DNA of 54,838 bases from DMER01 sp003451645 (GCA_031976175.1 DALYLR010000025.1:1-54838), one strand, 5' to 3'; counted from the stretch's first letter, positions 1-8,484 are shown. Notes: generated from the letters alone by a model not told the origin. Numbers and translations are program-made.

Positions 1-1994
1 ATGTACTTCTTGGCATTGTCCCAAGCGCCGCCGCCCGAGGTCATCGAGATCGCGACGAACAGGCCCGTCACAATGACGCCCAGCAACATACCCCCTAAGG
101 CCGAGATCGCATTAGCCTTGGCCTCCGCCTCGGGAATTGTGCCTGAATAGCCGATCAGCAGAACGCCAAAGAACAGCGCAAGCGGCGACAGCACAGGCAA
201 CAAGGATGGCACGACCATCTCCCTGATCGCGGCGCGCGTGAGCATGTCCACCGCCCGGCCATAGTCAGGCTTTTCCTTGCCTTGCATGATGCCTGGCTTC
301 TCGCGGAACTGACGGCGGACCTCTTCGACCACAGCACCTGCCGCGCGGCCCACTGCCGTCATGCCCATGGCGCCAAAGAGATAGGGCAAAAGACCGCCCA
401 AGAAGAGGCCCACAACGACCCAAGGATTAGACAGGTCAAAGGACGGCTCCACGTCGCGGAACCAGGCATAGACCTCAGGCTTGGACTGGAAGTACTTCAA
501 ATCCTCCGTATACGCCGCAAAGAGGACCAGCGCACCCAAACCGGCCGAGCCAATGGCATAGCCCTTGGTAACGGCCTTGGTGGTGTTGCCGACCGCGTCG
601 AGGGCGTCCGTCGTCTTGCGGACCTCCTTGTCGAGATTGGACATCTCGGCGATGCCGCCCGCATTGTCCGTCACGGGACCAAAGGCGTCGAGCGCCACCA
701 CCATGCCTGCCAGCGCCAGCATGGTCGTGGTGGCGATCGCGACGCCGAACAGGCCCGCCAATGTATAGGTGACGATGATGCCCCACACGATGACCAAGGC
801 AGGCAGCGCCGTTGATTCCATCGAGACGGCAAGACCCTGAATGACATTTGTGCCGTGGCCGGTGACGGAGGCCTTGGCCACGCTGCGCACCGGGCGGTAG
901 CCGGTCCCGGTGTAATACTCCGTGATCCACACGATCAGGCCTGTGACCGCCAAGCCTGCAACGCCGCACAAGAACAATGTCAGGCCGTTAAAGCCATGCG
1001 TGCCCACCGTGAACTGCTTGTCAAAGCCGATGATGTAATAGGTCACGGCCGCAACCATGGCGATGCCCAGCACAGCCGAGGCAATAAAGCCCTTATACAA
1101 GGCCCCCATGATGTTGCGCGAGGCGCCGAGACGCACAAAGAATGTGCCTGCGATCGAGGCCAGGATGCACGAGCCCGCAATGGCGAGCGGATAGAGCATC
1201 ATCAACTCGCGATCGGCACCCGCAAAGAAGATCGAGGCCAGCACCATCGTGGCGCCAATCGTCACCACATAGGTTTCGAACAGGTCGGCCGCCATACCGG
1301 CGCAGTCACCAACGTTGTCGCCCACATTGTCGGCGATGGTGGCGGGGTTGCGAGGATCATCTTCCGGAATTCCGGCCTCAACCTTGCCCACCATGTCGCC
1401 GCCCACGTCGGCGCCCTTGGTGAAGATGCCGCCGCCCAGCCGCGCGAAGATCGAGATGACCGAGGCGCCTAGGCTCAATGCGACCAGGCCCTCGACAACT
1501 TTACGGCCATTGACCGCGTCATTGACGTCATAACCCATCCCCATGGTCAAAAGGGCGTAGTAGCCCGCCATGGCAATCAGGGCCAGGCCCACGACCAGCA
1601 TGCCGGTCGAGGCGCCGGACTTGAAGGCAATCGCCAAGCCTTGCGCCAGACCTTTGCGGGAGGCCTCCGTCGTGCGCACATTGGCGCGCACCGACACAAG
1701 CATGCCGATATAGCCCGCGGCGCCCGACATCACTGCGCCAATGACAAACCCGACCGCAACGATCGGTCCAAAGACGATCCCCACGATCACAGCGACCACC
1801 ACAGCAACGAAGCTGATCGTCGTGTATTGACGGGAGAGATACGCGCTCGCGCCCTCTTGAATGGCGGCGGCGATTTCCTGCATGCGTGCATTGCCCGGGC
1901 TGGCCGACAACACGGAACGAATGGCCCAGACGCCATAGGCAAGGCCGGCCACCCCGCACAAGAGAACCAAAAGGAGGAGGTTTGCGCTGTCCAT
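1..1994 (-). CDS. hppA: Membrane-bound proton-translocating pyrophosphatase, 3' end cut by window
   Basis: Integral membrane pump that couples hydrolysis of cytoplasmic pyrophosphate to H+ export. The frame is open from an ATG at 1994 (MDSANLLL...) to the window edge: 664 codons, with perhaps 40-50 C-terminal residues missing by family length. The substrate motif DNVGDNVGDCAG lies at residues 222-233, preceded by GGGIFTKGADVGGD. The diagnostic GNTTKA motif carries Lys473. In this family Lys there marks K+-independent H+ pumps, while Ala marks K+-dependent ones, so this is read as the K+-independent type. Many hydrophobic helices are visible. It is the last gene of the minus-strand run that starts with nrdR, 209 bases after the FliL-like gene, so it may have its own promoter. 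Identification is secure. Confidence 0.96.
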   Translation of the reverse strand, partial: MDSANLLLLVLLCGVAGLAYGVWAIRSVLSASPGNARMQEIAAAIQEGASAYLSRQYTTISFVAVVVAVIVGIVFGPIVAVGFVIGAVMSGAAGYIGMLVSVRANVRTTEASRKGLAQGLAIAFKSGASTGMLVVGLALIAMAGYYALLTMGMGYDVNDAVNGRKVVEGLVALSLGASVISIFARLGGGIFTKGADVGGDMVGKVEAGIPEDDPRNPATIADNVGDNVGDCAGMAADLFETYVVTIGATMVLASIFFAGADRELMMLYPLAIAGSCILASIAGTFFVRLGASRNIMGALYKGFIASAVLGIAMVAAVTYYIIGFDKQFTVGTHGFNGLTLFLCGVAGLAVTGLIVWITEYYTGTGYRPVRSVAKASVTGHGTNVIQGLAVSMESTALPALVIVWGIIVTYTLAGLFGVAIATTTMLALAGMVVALDAFGPVTDNAGGIAEMSNLDKEVRKTTDALDAVGNTTKAVTKGYAIGSAGLGALVLFAAYTEDLKYFQSKPEVYAWFRDVEPSFDLSNPWVVVGLFLGGLLPYLFGAMGMTAVGRAAGAVVEEVRRQFREKPGIMQGKEKPDYGRAVDMLTRAAIREMVVPSLLPVLSPLALFFGVLLIGYSGTIPEAEAKANAISALGGMLLGVIVTGLFVAISMTSGGGAWDNAKKY

Positions 1995-2175
1995 AGCCGT
2001 GTCTAGTCCTTGTTTTGGGTCCGTTGTGCGCCCGGTCTACGCTCCGGACGGTTGCGGCCTGATCAGTTTTTGAGACTGCGCCCTGCCCGGCCACCGCTAT
2101 GGCCGAATCCCCAGGGGCATGTGAAAGCGGCGCGGACAATGCCAAAGCAAGGCCAGATAAGCAAGGTTGTTCGGT

Positions 2176-2201
2176 AAAACCCTCCGGAGACGCAAGGGTT
2201 T
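2176..2201 (-). terminator. Putative weak terminator hairpin after the FliL-like gene
   Basis: A perfect 7-base inverted repeat (AAACCCT at 2177-2183, AGGGTTT at 2195-2201, 11-base loop) lies directly after the stop codon of the minus-strand gene ending at 2204. Read on the minus strand the second arm ends in TTTT. The stem is short, so termination is inferred. It would separate the rib-nusB-thiL operon from hppA. Confidence 0.35.
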
Positions 2202-2203
2202 GG

Positions 2204-2623
2204 TTAATGCGCCGCGCGTGTCAGGGTACGGAAGCCGACCTTGGCGATGACACCTGTCCCCACGATCGGCTCGATGACACCTTTAAGGCGGGTGGACACT
2301 GCGGCCTCATCGACCTTTTGTGGATCGTCCGGCGCGGCGATGGATGCGTTGTGAACATCCCTCAGGATCGCGTCCTGGATGTAGGGCACCTTGTCCAGAA
2401 TGATGCCCTTTTGCCCATCGGAGGTCAGCTCCAGCTTGACCACCATGTACATATAGAATTGCAACTCACCGTTCACGGTGACAGGCGCCATAAAAGGGGG
2501 CAGATCGACGGCCGGCGCACCCGCCTCCAAGGGACCGGCCTCCTTGGGCTTGGAGGCCCCGCCAGCCCAGGTGGGCGAGGCCGGCAGAAGAGCAACAATC
2601 ATGGCAAAGAGAATGATCCGCAT
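2204..2623 (-). CDS. Small secreted protein with FliL-like layout
   Basis: 139 residues, ATG start. Residues 1-20 form a signal peptide (MRIILFAMIVALLPASPTWA). A Gly/Pro/Ala linker follows, then a domain with 'LPPFMAPVTVNGELQFYMYM', a charged strand KLELTSDGQKG and an amphipathic helix VPYIQDAILRDVH. The order (PF...P..V, strand, 'K.P.I.DAI...' helix, C-terminal strand) resembles the periplasmic part of FliL, but there is no N-terminal anchor apart from the cleavable leader and no flagellar gene nearby. It sits 25 bases after thiL on the same strand and is probably co-transcribed with the rib-nusB-thiL genes. The FliL resemblance is recalled, not searched. It is otherwise a conserved hypothetical exported protein. 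Confidence 0.7.
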   Translation of the reverse strand: MRIILFAMIVALLPASPTWAGGASKPKEAGPLEAGAPAVDLPPFMAPVTVNGELQFYMYMVVKLELTSDGQKGIILDKVPYIQDAILRDVHNASIAAPDDPQKVDEAAVSTRLKGVIEPIVGTGVIAKVGFRTLTRAAH

Positions 2624-2648
2624 GGCCGCAACCCTGCGGCCTCGCCTC

Positions 2649-3662
2649 CTAAAAATGCGTATATCCGGTGCGCTCAGGCGTCACATCAAGCCCATGCGCA
2701 TCCAGCACAATCACGCCCCGCCCTTTCTTCACTGTGCCAATGCACGTGACCTTAGTCCGGCTCGCGCGCGCCGCTGCTTGGACCCGCTCTCTTGCCGCTG
2801 CAGGCGCACTGAACAGGATTTGGTAGTCGTCGCCGCTCGTGGCCGCCGTCAGTTTGGCGGCGTTCGACCGCCCGGCACTTTTTACAAAGGCGGATGACAG
2901 CGGAATTGCCTCGAGACGCACTGCAAGCTGCACACCGCCCAATTCTGCCAAATGCCCTGCATCTTGGAGAAGCCCGTCCGAGACATCGAGGGCGGCATGG
3001 GCGAGGCCTGCCAAATGCGCGTGAAATGAAAATGGGGGCGACGGCAGCCAATACCGGCGCATAAGGGCTGAGGCCGCTTTCTCCGGCGCCGTGGCCCTCT
3101 GTTGCAGAAGCGCCAGACCCTGCCCCGAATCTCCCAGTGTCCCTGTAACCCAAAGATCGTCGCCTGGCTTGGCGCCATTGCGGCTCACAAACCGGCGCCC
3201 GGCAACGGTGCCAATCATCGTGCAGCTGAAAACAGCAGGGCCAAAAGTGCGGATGGTGTCCCCCCCAAGAAGGCTAAGACCATAGGTTTTCTGATCGGCT
3301 TTCAACCCCTTGCAGAACATCGCAACAGCTTGGTCCGTCGTGCCATCCGGGAAGGCCGTCGCTAAGAAATAGCCCAAAGGCTTGGCGCCCTTGGCGGCCA
3401 GGTCAGACACATTCACCCGCAAGAGCTTGCGCGCCACAAGGTCCATAGGATCGCTGGCGAGGAAGTGCACGCCCTCGGCAATGGCGTCCTTAGTGATGAC
3501 CAACGAGTGCCCCTTCTCCGGCACCAACAAGGCGGCATCGTCGCGCAGTGCCAGCGCCGCCCGATGCGTGGCCAAAGGCGCGAAGTGGCGCGCAATCAGC
3601 GCGAATTCCCGCGATGCAGCCTTAGAGCGCGCCATCACTGGCCGCAGGCCCAGAGAAATCAT
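2649..3662 (-). CDS. thiL: Thiamine-monophosphate kinase
   Basis: Phosphorylates thiamine monophosphate to thiamine diphosphate with ATP, the last step of cofactor synthesis. Family motifs are present: DDAALLVP near residue 41, LGGDT near 134, DVSDGL in the middle of the protein and SGDDYQILF towards the C-terminus, as in the PurM/ThiL ATP-binding fold. Length (337) is normal. The chosen ATG at 3662 has AGGCGAGG upstream and overlaps nusB by 41 bases. A second ATG at 3635 (MARSKAASREF) fits the usual family N-terminus and would overlap by 14. The thiL-nusB-ribH linkage is typical of Alphaproteobacteria. Confidence 0.95.
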   Translation of the reverse strand: MISLGLRPVMARSKAASREFALIARHFAPLATHRAALALRDDAALLVPEKGHSLVITKDAIAEGVHFLASDPMDLVARKLLRVNVSDLAAKGAKPLGYFLATAFPDGTTDQAVAMFCKGLKADQKTYGLSLLGGDTIRTFGPAVFSCTMIGTVAGRRFVSRNGAKPGDDLWVTGTLGDSGQGLALLQQRATAPEKAASALMRRYWLPSPPFSFHAHLAGLAHAALDVSDGLLQDAGHLAELGGVQLAVRLEAIPLSSAFVKSAGRSNAAKLTAATSGDDYQILFSAPAAARERVQAAARASRTKVTCIGTVKKGRGVIVLDAHGLDVTPERTGYTHF

Positions 3663-4113
3663 CTGGCCTCGCCTGGCGTGCCAGACGGTTCAGAATGCCA
3701 TTGGCCATGCCCGCCTCGCGCTCGTCCAGAAAGGCATGCGCAATGTCCGTATACTCATTGAGGGCAACACGTACGGGAACCTGATGCCGGAACAGGATTT
3801 CAAAGGCGGCGGCACGCAAGAGCGCCCGCATGATCGAATCGATGCGGTGCAGCGGCCAATCTTCCGGCAAACAGCGGTCCAACGCGCCGTCGATCCCTGT
3901 TTGCTGTTCGACCGAGCCTGAAACGATGTCGGTGAAGATGCGTTCATCCGCAGGCGGATAATGCACGCCCTCGATTTCCTTGCCCAACCGGGTTTCAATG
4001 AAATCCGGGATGACGGTCTCGGCATCCTGATCGGCCAGTTCCATCTGGAACAGGGCCTGGACCGCTGCAAGGCGGGCTGCAGATCGCGCCAAATGGCCAT
4101 CTCGTTTGCTCAT
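3622..4113 (-). CDS. nusB: Transcription antitermination factor NusB
   Basis: 163-residue all-helical RNA-binding protein. With NusE (ribosomal protein S10) it binds boxA RNA and supports antitermination, chiefly in rRNA operons. Visible family features are the N-terminal 'RSAARLAAVQALFQME', the central LPEDWPLHRIDSIMRALLRA and C-terminal 'VALNEYTDIAHAF' with an Asn/Gly-rich 'GMANGILNRLA' helix. The start codon overlaps the ribH stop in an ATGA arrangement, so translation is probably coupled to riboflavin synthesis genes. The 3' end overlaps thiL. Identity is secure from motif order, length and neighbours. Confidence 0.96.
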   Translation of the reverse strand: MSKRDGHLARSAARLAAVQALFQMELADQDAETVIPDFIETRLGKEIEGVHYPPADERIFTDIVSGSVEQQTGIDGALDRCLPEDWPLHRIDSIMRALLRAAAFEILFRHQVPVRVALNEYTDIAHAFLDEREAGMANGILNRLARQARPDDFSGPAASDGAL

Positions 4114-4544
4114 GAGGCGGCCGCAGCAAAGCGCGCCCGTGCCTCGATCATGGCGAGGCAGGCTTGCGCAGCGCCACCGCCTTTGTCGAGCTTTTGCGGG
4201 CGTGCACGCTCCCAGGCCTGCTCCTCATTCTCGACCGTCAGTATGCCATTGCCGATCGCGAGCAGGTCCCGCACGGTCAGGTCCATGATGGCGCGGGCAC
4301 TCTCGCCCGCGACGATGTCATAATGGGTGGTCTCGCCCCGGATCACACAACCCAAGGCCACAAAGCCGTCAAAGCGTTTGGTGGCTGACGCCATGGCGAT
4401 GGCGCCCGGGATCTCGAGGGCGCCAGGCACGCTTAACCGCTCCACTTGCACACCCGCACGCGTCAGCACGGCTTCGGCGCCCTCAAACAGAGCATCCGAA
4501 ATGTCCTCATAAAACCGGGCCTCAACGACCAAAACTCTGCTCAT
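4110..4544 (-). CDS. ribH: 6,7-dimethyl-8-ribityllumazine synthase
   Basis: Condenses 5-amino-6-ribitylaminouracil with 3,4-dihydroxy-2-butanone 4-phosphate to make lumazine, the penultimate riboflavin step. 144 residues from the ATG at 4544 (MSRVLVVEARFYEDI). A longer in-frame reading exists upstream but would run into the ribBA tail, and the short start matches the family. Motifs: SVPGALEIPGAI (substrate pocket), ALGCVIRGETTHYDIV with the catalytic His, and the end region ENEEQAWERA. It starts 13 bases after the ribBA stop and overlaps nusB by 4. Partner of RibE in lumazine/riboflavin synthase. Confidence 0.96.
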   Translation of the reverse strand: MSRVLVVEARFYEDISDALFEGAEAVLTRAGVQVERLSVPGALEIPGAIAMASATKRFDGFVALGCVIRGETTHYDIVAGESARAIMDLTVRDLLAIGNGILTVENEEQAWERARPQKLDKGGGAAQACLAMIEARARFAAAAS

Positions 4545-4557
4545 CCGCGCACTGGCC

Positions 4558-5706
4558 CTAATCTGTTGTCCGCCCAACGATCCGCGTACCAGCAACCTTG
4601 AGGCCATAGCCCTCAAGGCCCACAATCCGCTTGCTGGCCGAATTGGTCAGCAGGACCATGTCGCGGACACCCAGGTCAAGCAGGATCTGCGCACCCACAC
4701 CGTACTCTTTCAACCTGCGCGGCGCTTCGGCCTCGGCAGGACCCTCTTTGTGCAACAACAAATCGGAGATGTAGGTCGAGCGGGTCTCACGGATGAGAAC
4801 GATGACACCCCGGCCCTCTTCCGCAATCGTGCGCATGGACTGTGCGAGAATATCATCCTTGCCTTCCTTCAGCGCCAAAAGATCATCCAGCAGATTGACC
4901 GCGTGCATGCGCACCAGGACTGGCTCTGGCCCGCTAATGTCACCTTTGACCAGGGCGATATGCTCCGCATAGGCCAGCGTGTTGATATAGAGCATCATTT
5001 TGAAAGCGCCGCCGTGGTGGCTCTCCACATCGGTCTCCAGCGCCCGCTTGATGAAGTGATCATGGCGGCGGCGGTAGGCGATCAGATCGGCAATCGTGCC
5101 GATCTTAAGCCCATGGAACTGCGCGAAGGACACGAGATCGGGCAGGCGTGCCATCGTCCCGTCCTCATTCATGATCTCGCAGATCACGCCAGATGGATTG
5201 AGCCCCGCAAGTCTTGCAATATCGACGGCCGCTTCGGTATGGCCCGCCCTCACCAGAACTCCGCCGGGCCGCGCTACCAGAGGAAAAACATGGCCTGGCG
5301 AGACGATATCGTTGGCGCCTGTCGTGGGGTCAATCGCCACCGCAATTGTGCGCGCCCGGTCATGCGCAGAGATACCGGTTGTCACGCCCTCCCGCGCCTC
5401 GATCGAGACCGTGAACGCCGTCTGATGGGGCGTCTCGTTACGCTGGGTCATCATGGGCAGTTTAAGGTGCTGCGCGCGATCCTGGGTGACCGCGAGGCAG
5501 ATCAGGCCGCGGGCGTGCCGGGCCATGAAGTTGATCGCTTGCGGCGTCGCAAATTGCGCCGGAACAACGATGTCGCCTTCATTCTCCCGCTCCTCGGCAT
5601 CGACCAGGATGAACATGCGGCCATTGCGCGCGTCCTCAATGATTTCCTCTGGCGGGGAGATCGCCTGCCGCAGTTCAACCTTGCTGAAGTCCCGGTGTTC
5701 GTTCAT
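4558..5706 (-). CDS. ribBA: 3,4-dihydroxy-2-butanone-4-phosphate synthase with degenerate GTP cyclohydrolase II-like domain
   Basis: 382 residues, two domains. The N-terminal part (about 1-205) is a full RibB domain that makes dihydroxybutanone phosphate from ribulose 5-phosphate: RENEGDIVVPA at residues 40-50, then HTEAAVDIARLAG and CEIMNEDGTMA. The C-terminal part (about 210-382) aligns with GTP cyclohydrolase II through 'GPEPVLVRMHAVNLLDD' and EEGRGVIVLIRE, but the zinc-binding cysteines and the SECLTGD...RCDC signature are absent. The second domain is therefore probably not a cyclohydrolase, and a separate ribA is expected elsewhere. Such RibB-plus-degenerate-RibA (RibBX-like) proteins are known in Alphaproteobacteria. 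It starts with an ATGA overlap on ribE. Confidence 0.93.
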   Translation of the reverse strand: MNEHRDFSKVELRQAISPPEEIIEDARNGRMFILVDAEERENEGDIVVPAQFATPQAINFMARHARGLICLAVTQDRAQHLKLPMMTQRNETPHQTAFTVSIEAREGVTTGISAHDRARTIAVAIDPTTGANDIVSPGHVFPLVARPGGVLVRAGHTEAAVDIARLAGLNPSGVICEIMNEDGTMARLPDLVSFAQFHGLKIGTIADLIAYRRRHDHFIKRALETDVESHHGGAFKMMLYINTLAYAEHIALVKGDISGPEPVLVRMHAVNLLDDLLALKEGKDDILAQSMRTIAEEGRGVIVLIRETRSTYISDLLLHKEGPAEAEAPRRLKEYGVGAQILLDLGVRDMVLLTNSASKRIVGLEGYGLKVAGTRIVGRTTD

Positions 5707-6317
5707 CGCTTGAGCGCGCCTCCTTCATTGAGCCGGGCGACATAGCGGGCAAGCGTGTCAACCTCCAGATTGACCCGCTGCCCGGCCTTGCGGTTGCCCC
5801 ATGTTGTCACTGCTTGCGTGTGCGGAATGATATTGACGCCAAAAACTGCCCCTTGCACGGCATTGACAGTCAAGGACGTGCCATCAAGGGCGATGGACCC
5901 CTTCGGCGCGATGAAGGGCGCCAAATGCTCTGGTGCGCGAAACTGGAACCGCATGCTATCGCCATCAGGCTGGACGCTGAGGATTTCCGCCGTCCCGTCA
6001 ACATGGCCAGAAACAATATGTCCGCCTAGCTCATCACCGACGCGCAATGGCCGCTCCAGATTGACCAATTCGCCCTCCCGCCAATGACCAATCGTGGTCA
6101 TGGCGAGCGTCTCGGCGCTTGCATCCGCGCAGAACCAATCCTGCCCCGAGGCGTCCCGGCCCTTGGCCACCGCCGTCAAGCACACGCCAGACACCGCAAT
6201 CGAGGCACCAATCGCGATGCTGTCGCAGTCATAGCGCGTCGCGATCTCAAGCCTCAGATCGCCCCGCGAGGTCATGTGGCGCAAAGTGCCCACATCCGTC
6301 ACTATTCCCGTAAACAT
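5703..6317 (-). CDS. ribE: Riboflavin synthase, alpha chain
   Basis: Dismutates two lumazine molecules to riboflavin and a pyrimidine that is recycled. 204 residues with the family's internal duplication. The first lumazine-binding repeat (1 to about 97) begins with the invariant MFTGIV and contains VSGVCLTAV. The second (about 98-200) begins at 'GGHIVSGHVDGTAEI' and holds ALDGTSLTVN. ATG start. It overlaps ribBA by 4 bases and lies 9 bases after ribD, so it is in one operon. There is no room for an FMN riboswitch between the rib genes. Confidence 0.97.
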   Translation of the reverse strand: MFTGIVTDVGTLRHMTSRGDLRLEIATRYDCDSIAIGASIAVSGVCLTAVAKGRDASGQDWFCADASAETLAMTTIGHWREGELVNLERPLRVGDELGGHIVSGHVDGTAEILSVQPDGDSMRFQFRAPEHLAPFIAPKGSIALDGTSLTVNAVQGAVFGVNIIPHTQAVTTWGNRKAGQRVNLEVDTLARYVARLNEGGALKR

Positions 6318-6326
6318 GCCCCCAGC

Positions 6327-7448
6327 CTATGACTCCGGTTCAAAGGTTTCCATCAAATCCGGACCGAGCGCCCGAATTTGTGTGCGGCGAAATGCCGGCG
6401 CGTCTCGCAAGGAGGTTAGCGACAGTGCCGCTGTCGCTGGGCTTGCATCCGCGCCTAAGATTTGGCTGCCGCGAAACCAAACCACTTGGTCGCATAGCCC
6501 GCTCGTCAACAGGCTGCGCGTCAGTCGCGGACCCGCTTCGGCCAAGACCCTTGTGAAGCCCAAGGCTCCCAAATCCGCAAAAACCGCACTCAGGTCGAAC
6601 TGGCCGTGCACCAAAAGGGGAGCGTGGCGGACATCAAGACCCTGACCGCGCAAGGCATCAGCACTCTCGGAGCCTGGCGCACAATAGACAATCGTCCGCC
6701 GTCCTGGCGCGCGGGTTGCAATCTTTGAATGGCCCGGCAGCCGCAGGGCCGGATCGAGCAGAACCACTGCGGGCGATCGGCCCTCAAGCCCAGGCAGCCT
6801 GCAGTCCAATGCCGGGTCATCGCGCAAGGCAGTCCCAATCCCGGTCAAGACCGCATCGTGCTGCGCTCTCAGCGCATGGCCTTCAGCACGGGCAAGCGGC
6901 CCAGTGATCCACTGGCTCTCGCCATTCGCCAAGGCCATCATGCCATCCAGGCTGCTCGCAATCTTGACGGTCAGCCAGGGCAACCCCCTCTGTACACGCT
7001 TGAAAAAACCGGCGTTGAGCGCGCGCGCCTCGGCCTCACACACACCAACTTCAACGCTCACGCCTGCCGCTCTGAGCATCGCATGACCACGCCCTTGGAC
7101 CCTGAGGTCGCAGTCCTCGACCGCGCTCACCACTCTGGCGACACCCGCATCAATGAGCGCCTGGGCACATGGTGGCGTCTGCCCATGATGGGAGCACGGC
7201 TCCAGCGTCACATAAACGGTGGCCCCTCGCGCTTGCGGACCTGCTTGTGCCAGAGCTACCGTCTCCGCATGCGGCCGTCCGCCTGCCTGCGTCAAGCCCC
7301 GCCCGGCAATCCGGCCATTTTGCGAAACGATTACGCAACCGACGGCCGGGTTCGGCGAGACCTGGCCAAGACCACGCGCGGCCAAGCGCAGCGCATGATC
7401 CATTGCCGCGCTATCCGCGCCGCTTGACTTAGTCGCGCCTATGGTCAC
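6327..7448 (-). CDS. ribD: Bifunctional riboflavin deaminase/reductase
   Basis: Deaminates the first pyrimidine intermediate and then reduces its ribosyl group. 373 residues. The N-terminal cytidine-deaminase-type zinc domain has HAE at residues 60-62 and PCSHHGQTPPC at 84-94. The C-terminal reductase domain begins near residue 155 (LTVKIASSLDGMMA, then GESQWITG). The chosen GTG start at 7448 has GAGG 6 bases upstream and overlaps the nrdR end by 20 bases. An ATG at 7403 (MDHALRLAARG) is the alternative and also fits the domain edge. Next to nrdR as in most Alphaproteobacteria. Confidence 0.95.
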   Translation of the reverse strand: MTIGATKSSGADSAAMDHALRLAARGLGQVSPNPAVGCVIVSQNGRIAGRGLTQAGGRPHAETVALAQAGPQARGATVYVTLEPCSHHGQTPPCAQALIDAGVARVVSAVEDCDLRVQGRGHAMLRAAGVSVEVGVCEAEARALNAGFFKRVQRGLPWLTVKIASSLDGMMALANGESQWITGPLARAEGHALRAQHDAVLTGIGTALRDDPALDCRLPGLEGRSPAVVLLDPALRLPGHSKIATRAPGRRTIVYCAPGSESADALRGQGLDVRHAPLLVHGQFDLSAVFADLGALGFTRVLAEAGPRLTRSLLTSGLCDQVVWFRGSQILGADASPATAALSLTSLRDAPAFRRTQIRALGPDLMETFEPES

Positions 7449-7914
7449 GAAGCCTCAATTCCGGCCCGCCCCCAAGCTCTTCCAAAATGGACTCGAAGTC
7501 TTTGGCCTCACGGAAGTTTTTGTACACGCTTGCAAAGCGGACATACGCAACGGCATCTAGATTTGCTAAGCCCTGCATTACAAGTTCACCGATCATTGTC
7601 GACGGCACGTCTGTCTCGCCTGAACTCTCAAGCCTGCGCACGATGCCGTTGACCATCCGCTCCACCCGCTCCGGTTCAACTGGCCTCTTGCGCAGCGCGT
7701 GCTGGATAGACCGCATCAATTTGTCGCGATCGAAGGGCTCGCGCCGATTGTTCTTTTTCAGAACGTTCAAATCTCGCAGTTGAACACGCTCAAACGTGGT
7801 GAATCTGGCCCCGCATGCATTACACAGGCGGCGGCGCCGTATGGCCGCATTATCGTCTGTTGGACGGCTGTCTTTGACTTGTGTGTCTTCGTGCTGGCAA
7901 AAGGGACACCGCAT
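7429..7914 (-). CDS. nrdR: Transcriptional repressor NrdR
   Basis: Zinc and ATP-cone repressor of ribonucleotide reductase genes; it senses adenine nucleotide balance. 161 residues. The zinc ribbon has Cys3, Cys6, Cys31 and Cys34 (MRCPFC...RRRLCNACG), followed by an ATP-cone at about 47-137 (VLKKNNRREPFDRDKLMRSI) and the family's 'VAYVRFASVYKNF' ending. ATG start. It is the promoter-proximal gene of the minus-strand rib-nus-thi run, so the 7915-8484 region should hold the operon promoter. Gene neighbours are conserved in the class although the functions are not directly linked. Confidence 0.97.
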   Translation of the reverse strand: MRCPFCQHEDTQVKDSRPTDDNAAIRRRRLCNACGARFTTFERVQLRDLNVLKKNNRREPFDRDKLMRSIQHALRKRPVEPERVERMVNGIVRRLESSGETDVPSTMIGELVMQGLANLDAVAYVRFASVYKNFREAKDFESILEELGGGPELRLRDHRRD

Positions 7915-8484
7915 CGGTGTTCAAACGTCCAAAGGTGATGAAGGGGATCGCTCACGGCCATCGCATTGGCCCCTAAGCACATTGGCCACTAATGGCGCGA
8001 AACGCAAGATAAAGCGTCGATGACTAGAATTTGCGATTGTTCTGAGATTTTGCATACTGCGAATCGCGTACGGCGCCGGAACATCGCGTGGCCAAAAAAA
8101 ATATTGAACTATTAGTGGGTTCTGAAGTGCTTATCACAGCAACGCAAGAATGCTCACCCGAATTGTGGATATTTGTTTTGAGCGTCACTCATTAAGACTG
8201 TCGAATGGCCTCAATGCAGCGTCTCGCTAATGGCTCCAGCGATGCAGTCGAAATAATATTACCAGCAACTGACTATTTTTAAAGTTGCACCGCCCAACCT
8301 ACAACTGCCCCGACTATGAATGCGCCTTGTGGCAGTGCAGTACTGTCAATGCAGCCACTTGAAGTAATGCCTTCTCAATGTATTAGGATTATTGTAGGGT
8401 TCGAATCTGGCACTAGAATTGGCCAATCCAACCAATGCCAGATGCCCCCGAAGTCAAACCTGCGTCAACAAAAAGGTTAAAGTA
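7915..8484. other. 570-base divergent intergenic region between nrdR and mucR
   Basis: No convincing gene. The middle (about 8090-8290) is A/T-rich with runs of A and T, the sort of DNA that MucR/Ros proteins bind. Two direct CATTGGCC copies lie at 7964-7971 and 7980-7987 near nrdR, and a perfect 10-base palindrome ATTGGCCAAT lies at 8418-8427 near mucR. A GCAACT...AGTTGC inverted repeat spans roughly 8265-8288. A candidate mucR promoter is listed separately. Confidence 0.6.
8359..8386 (+). promoter_or_regulatory. Candidate promoter of mucR
   Basis: TTGAAG at 8359-8364 and TATTAG at 8381-8386 are separated by 16 bases, a fair match to a housekeeping-sigma promoter. It would give a leader of about 90 bases before the mucR ATG. 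Inferred by eye only. Confidence 0.3.

Noticed and set aside
5700..6326. FMN riboswitch within the rib genes
   Set aside because: The rib genes overlap or are under 15 bases apart, leaving no space, and no RFN-like conserved core was seen upstream of nrdR.
8398..8408. GGTTCGAATC, the sequence of a tRNA T-loop
   Set aside because: The flanking bases do not form the T-stem and no acceptor, D or anticodon arm is found nearby.
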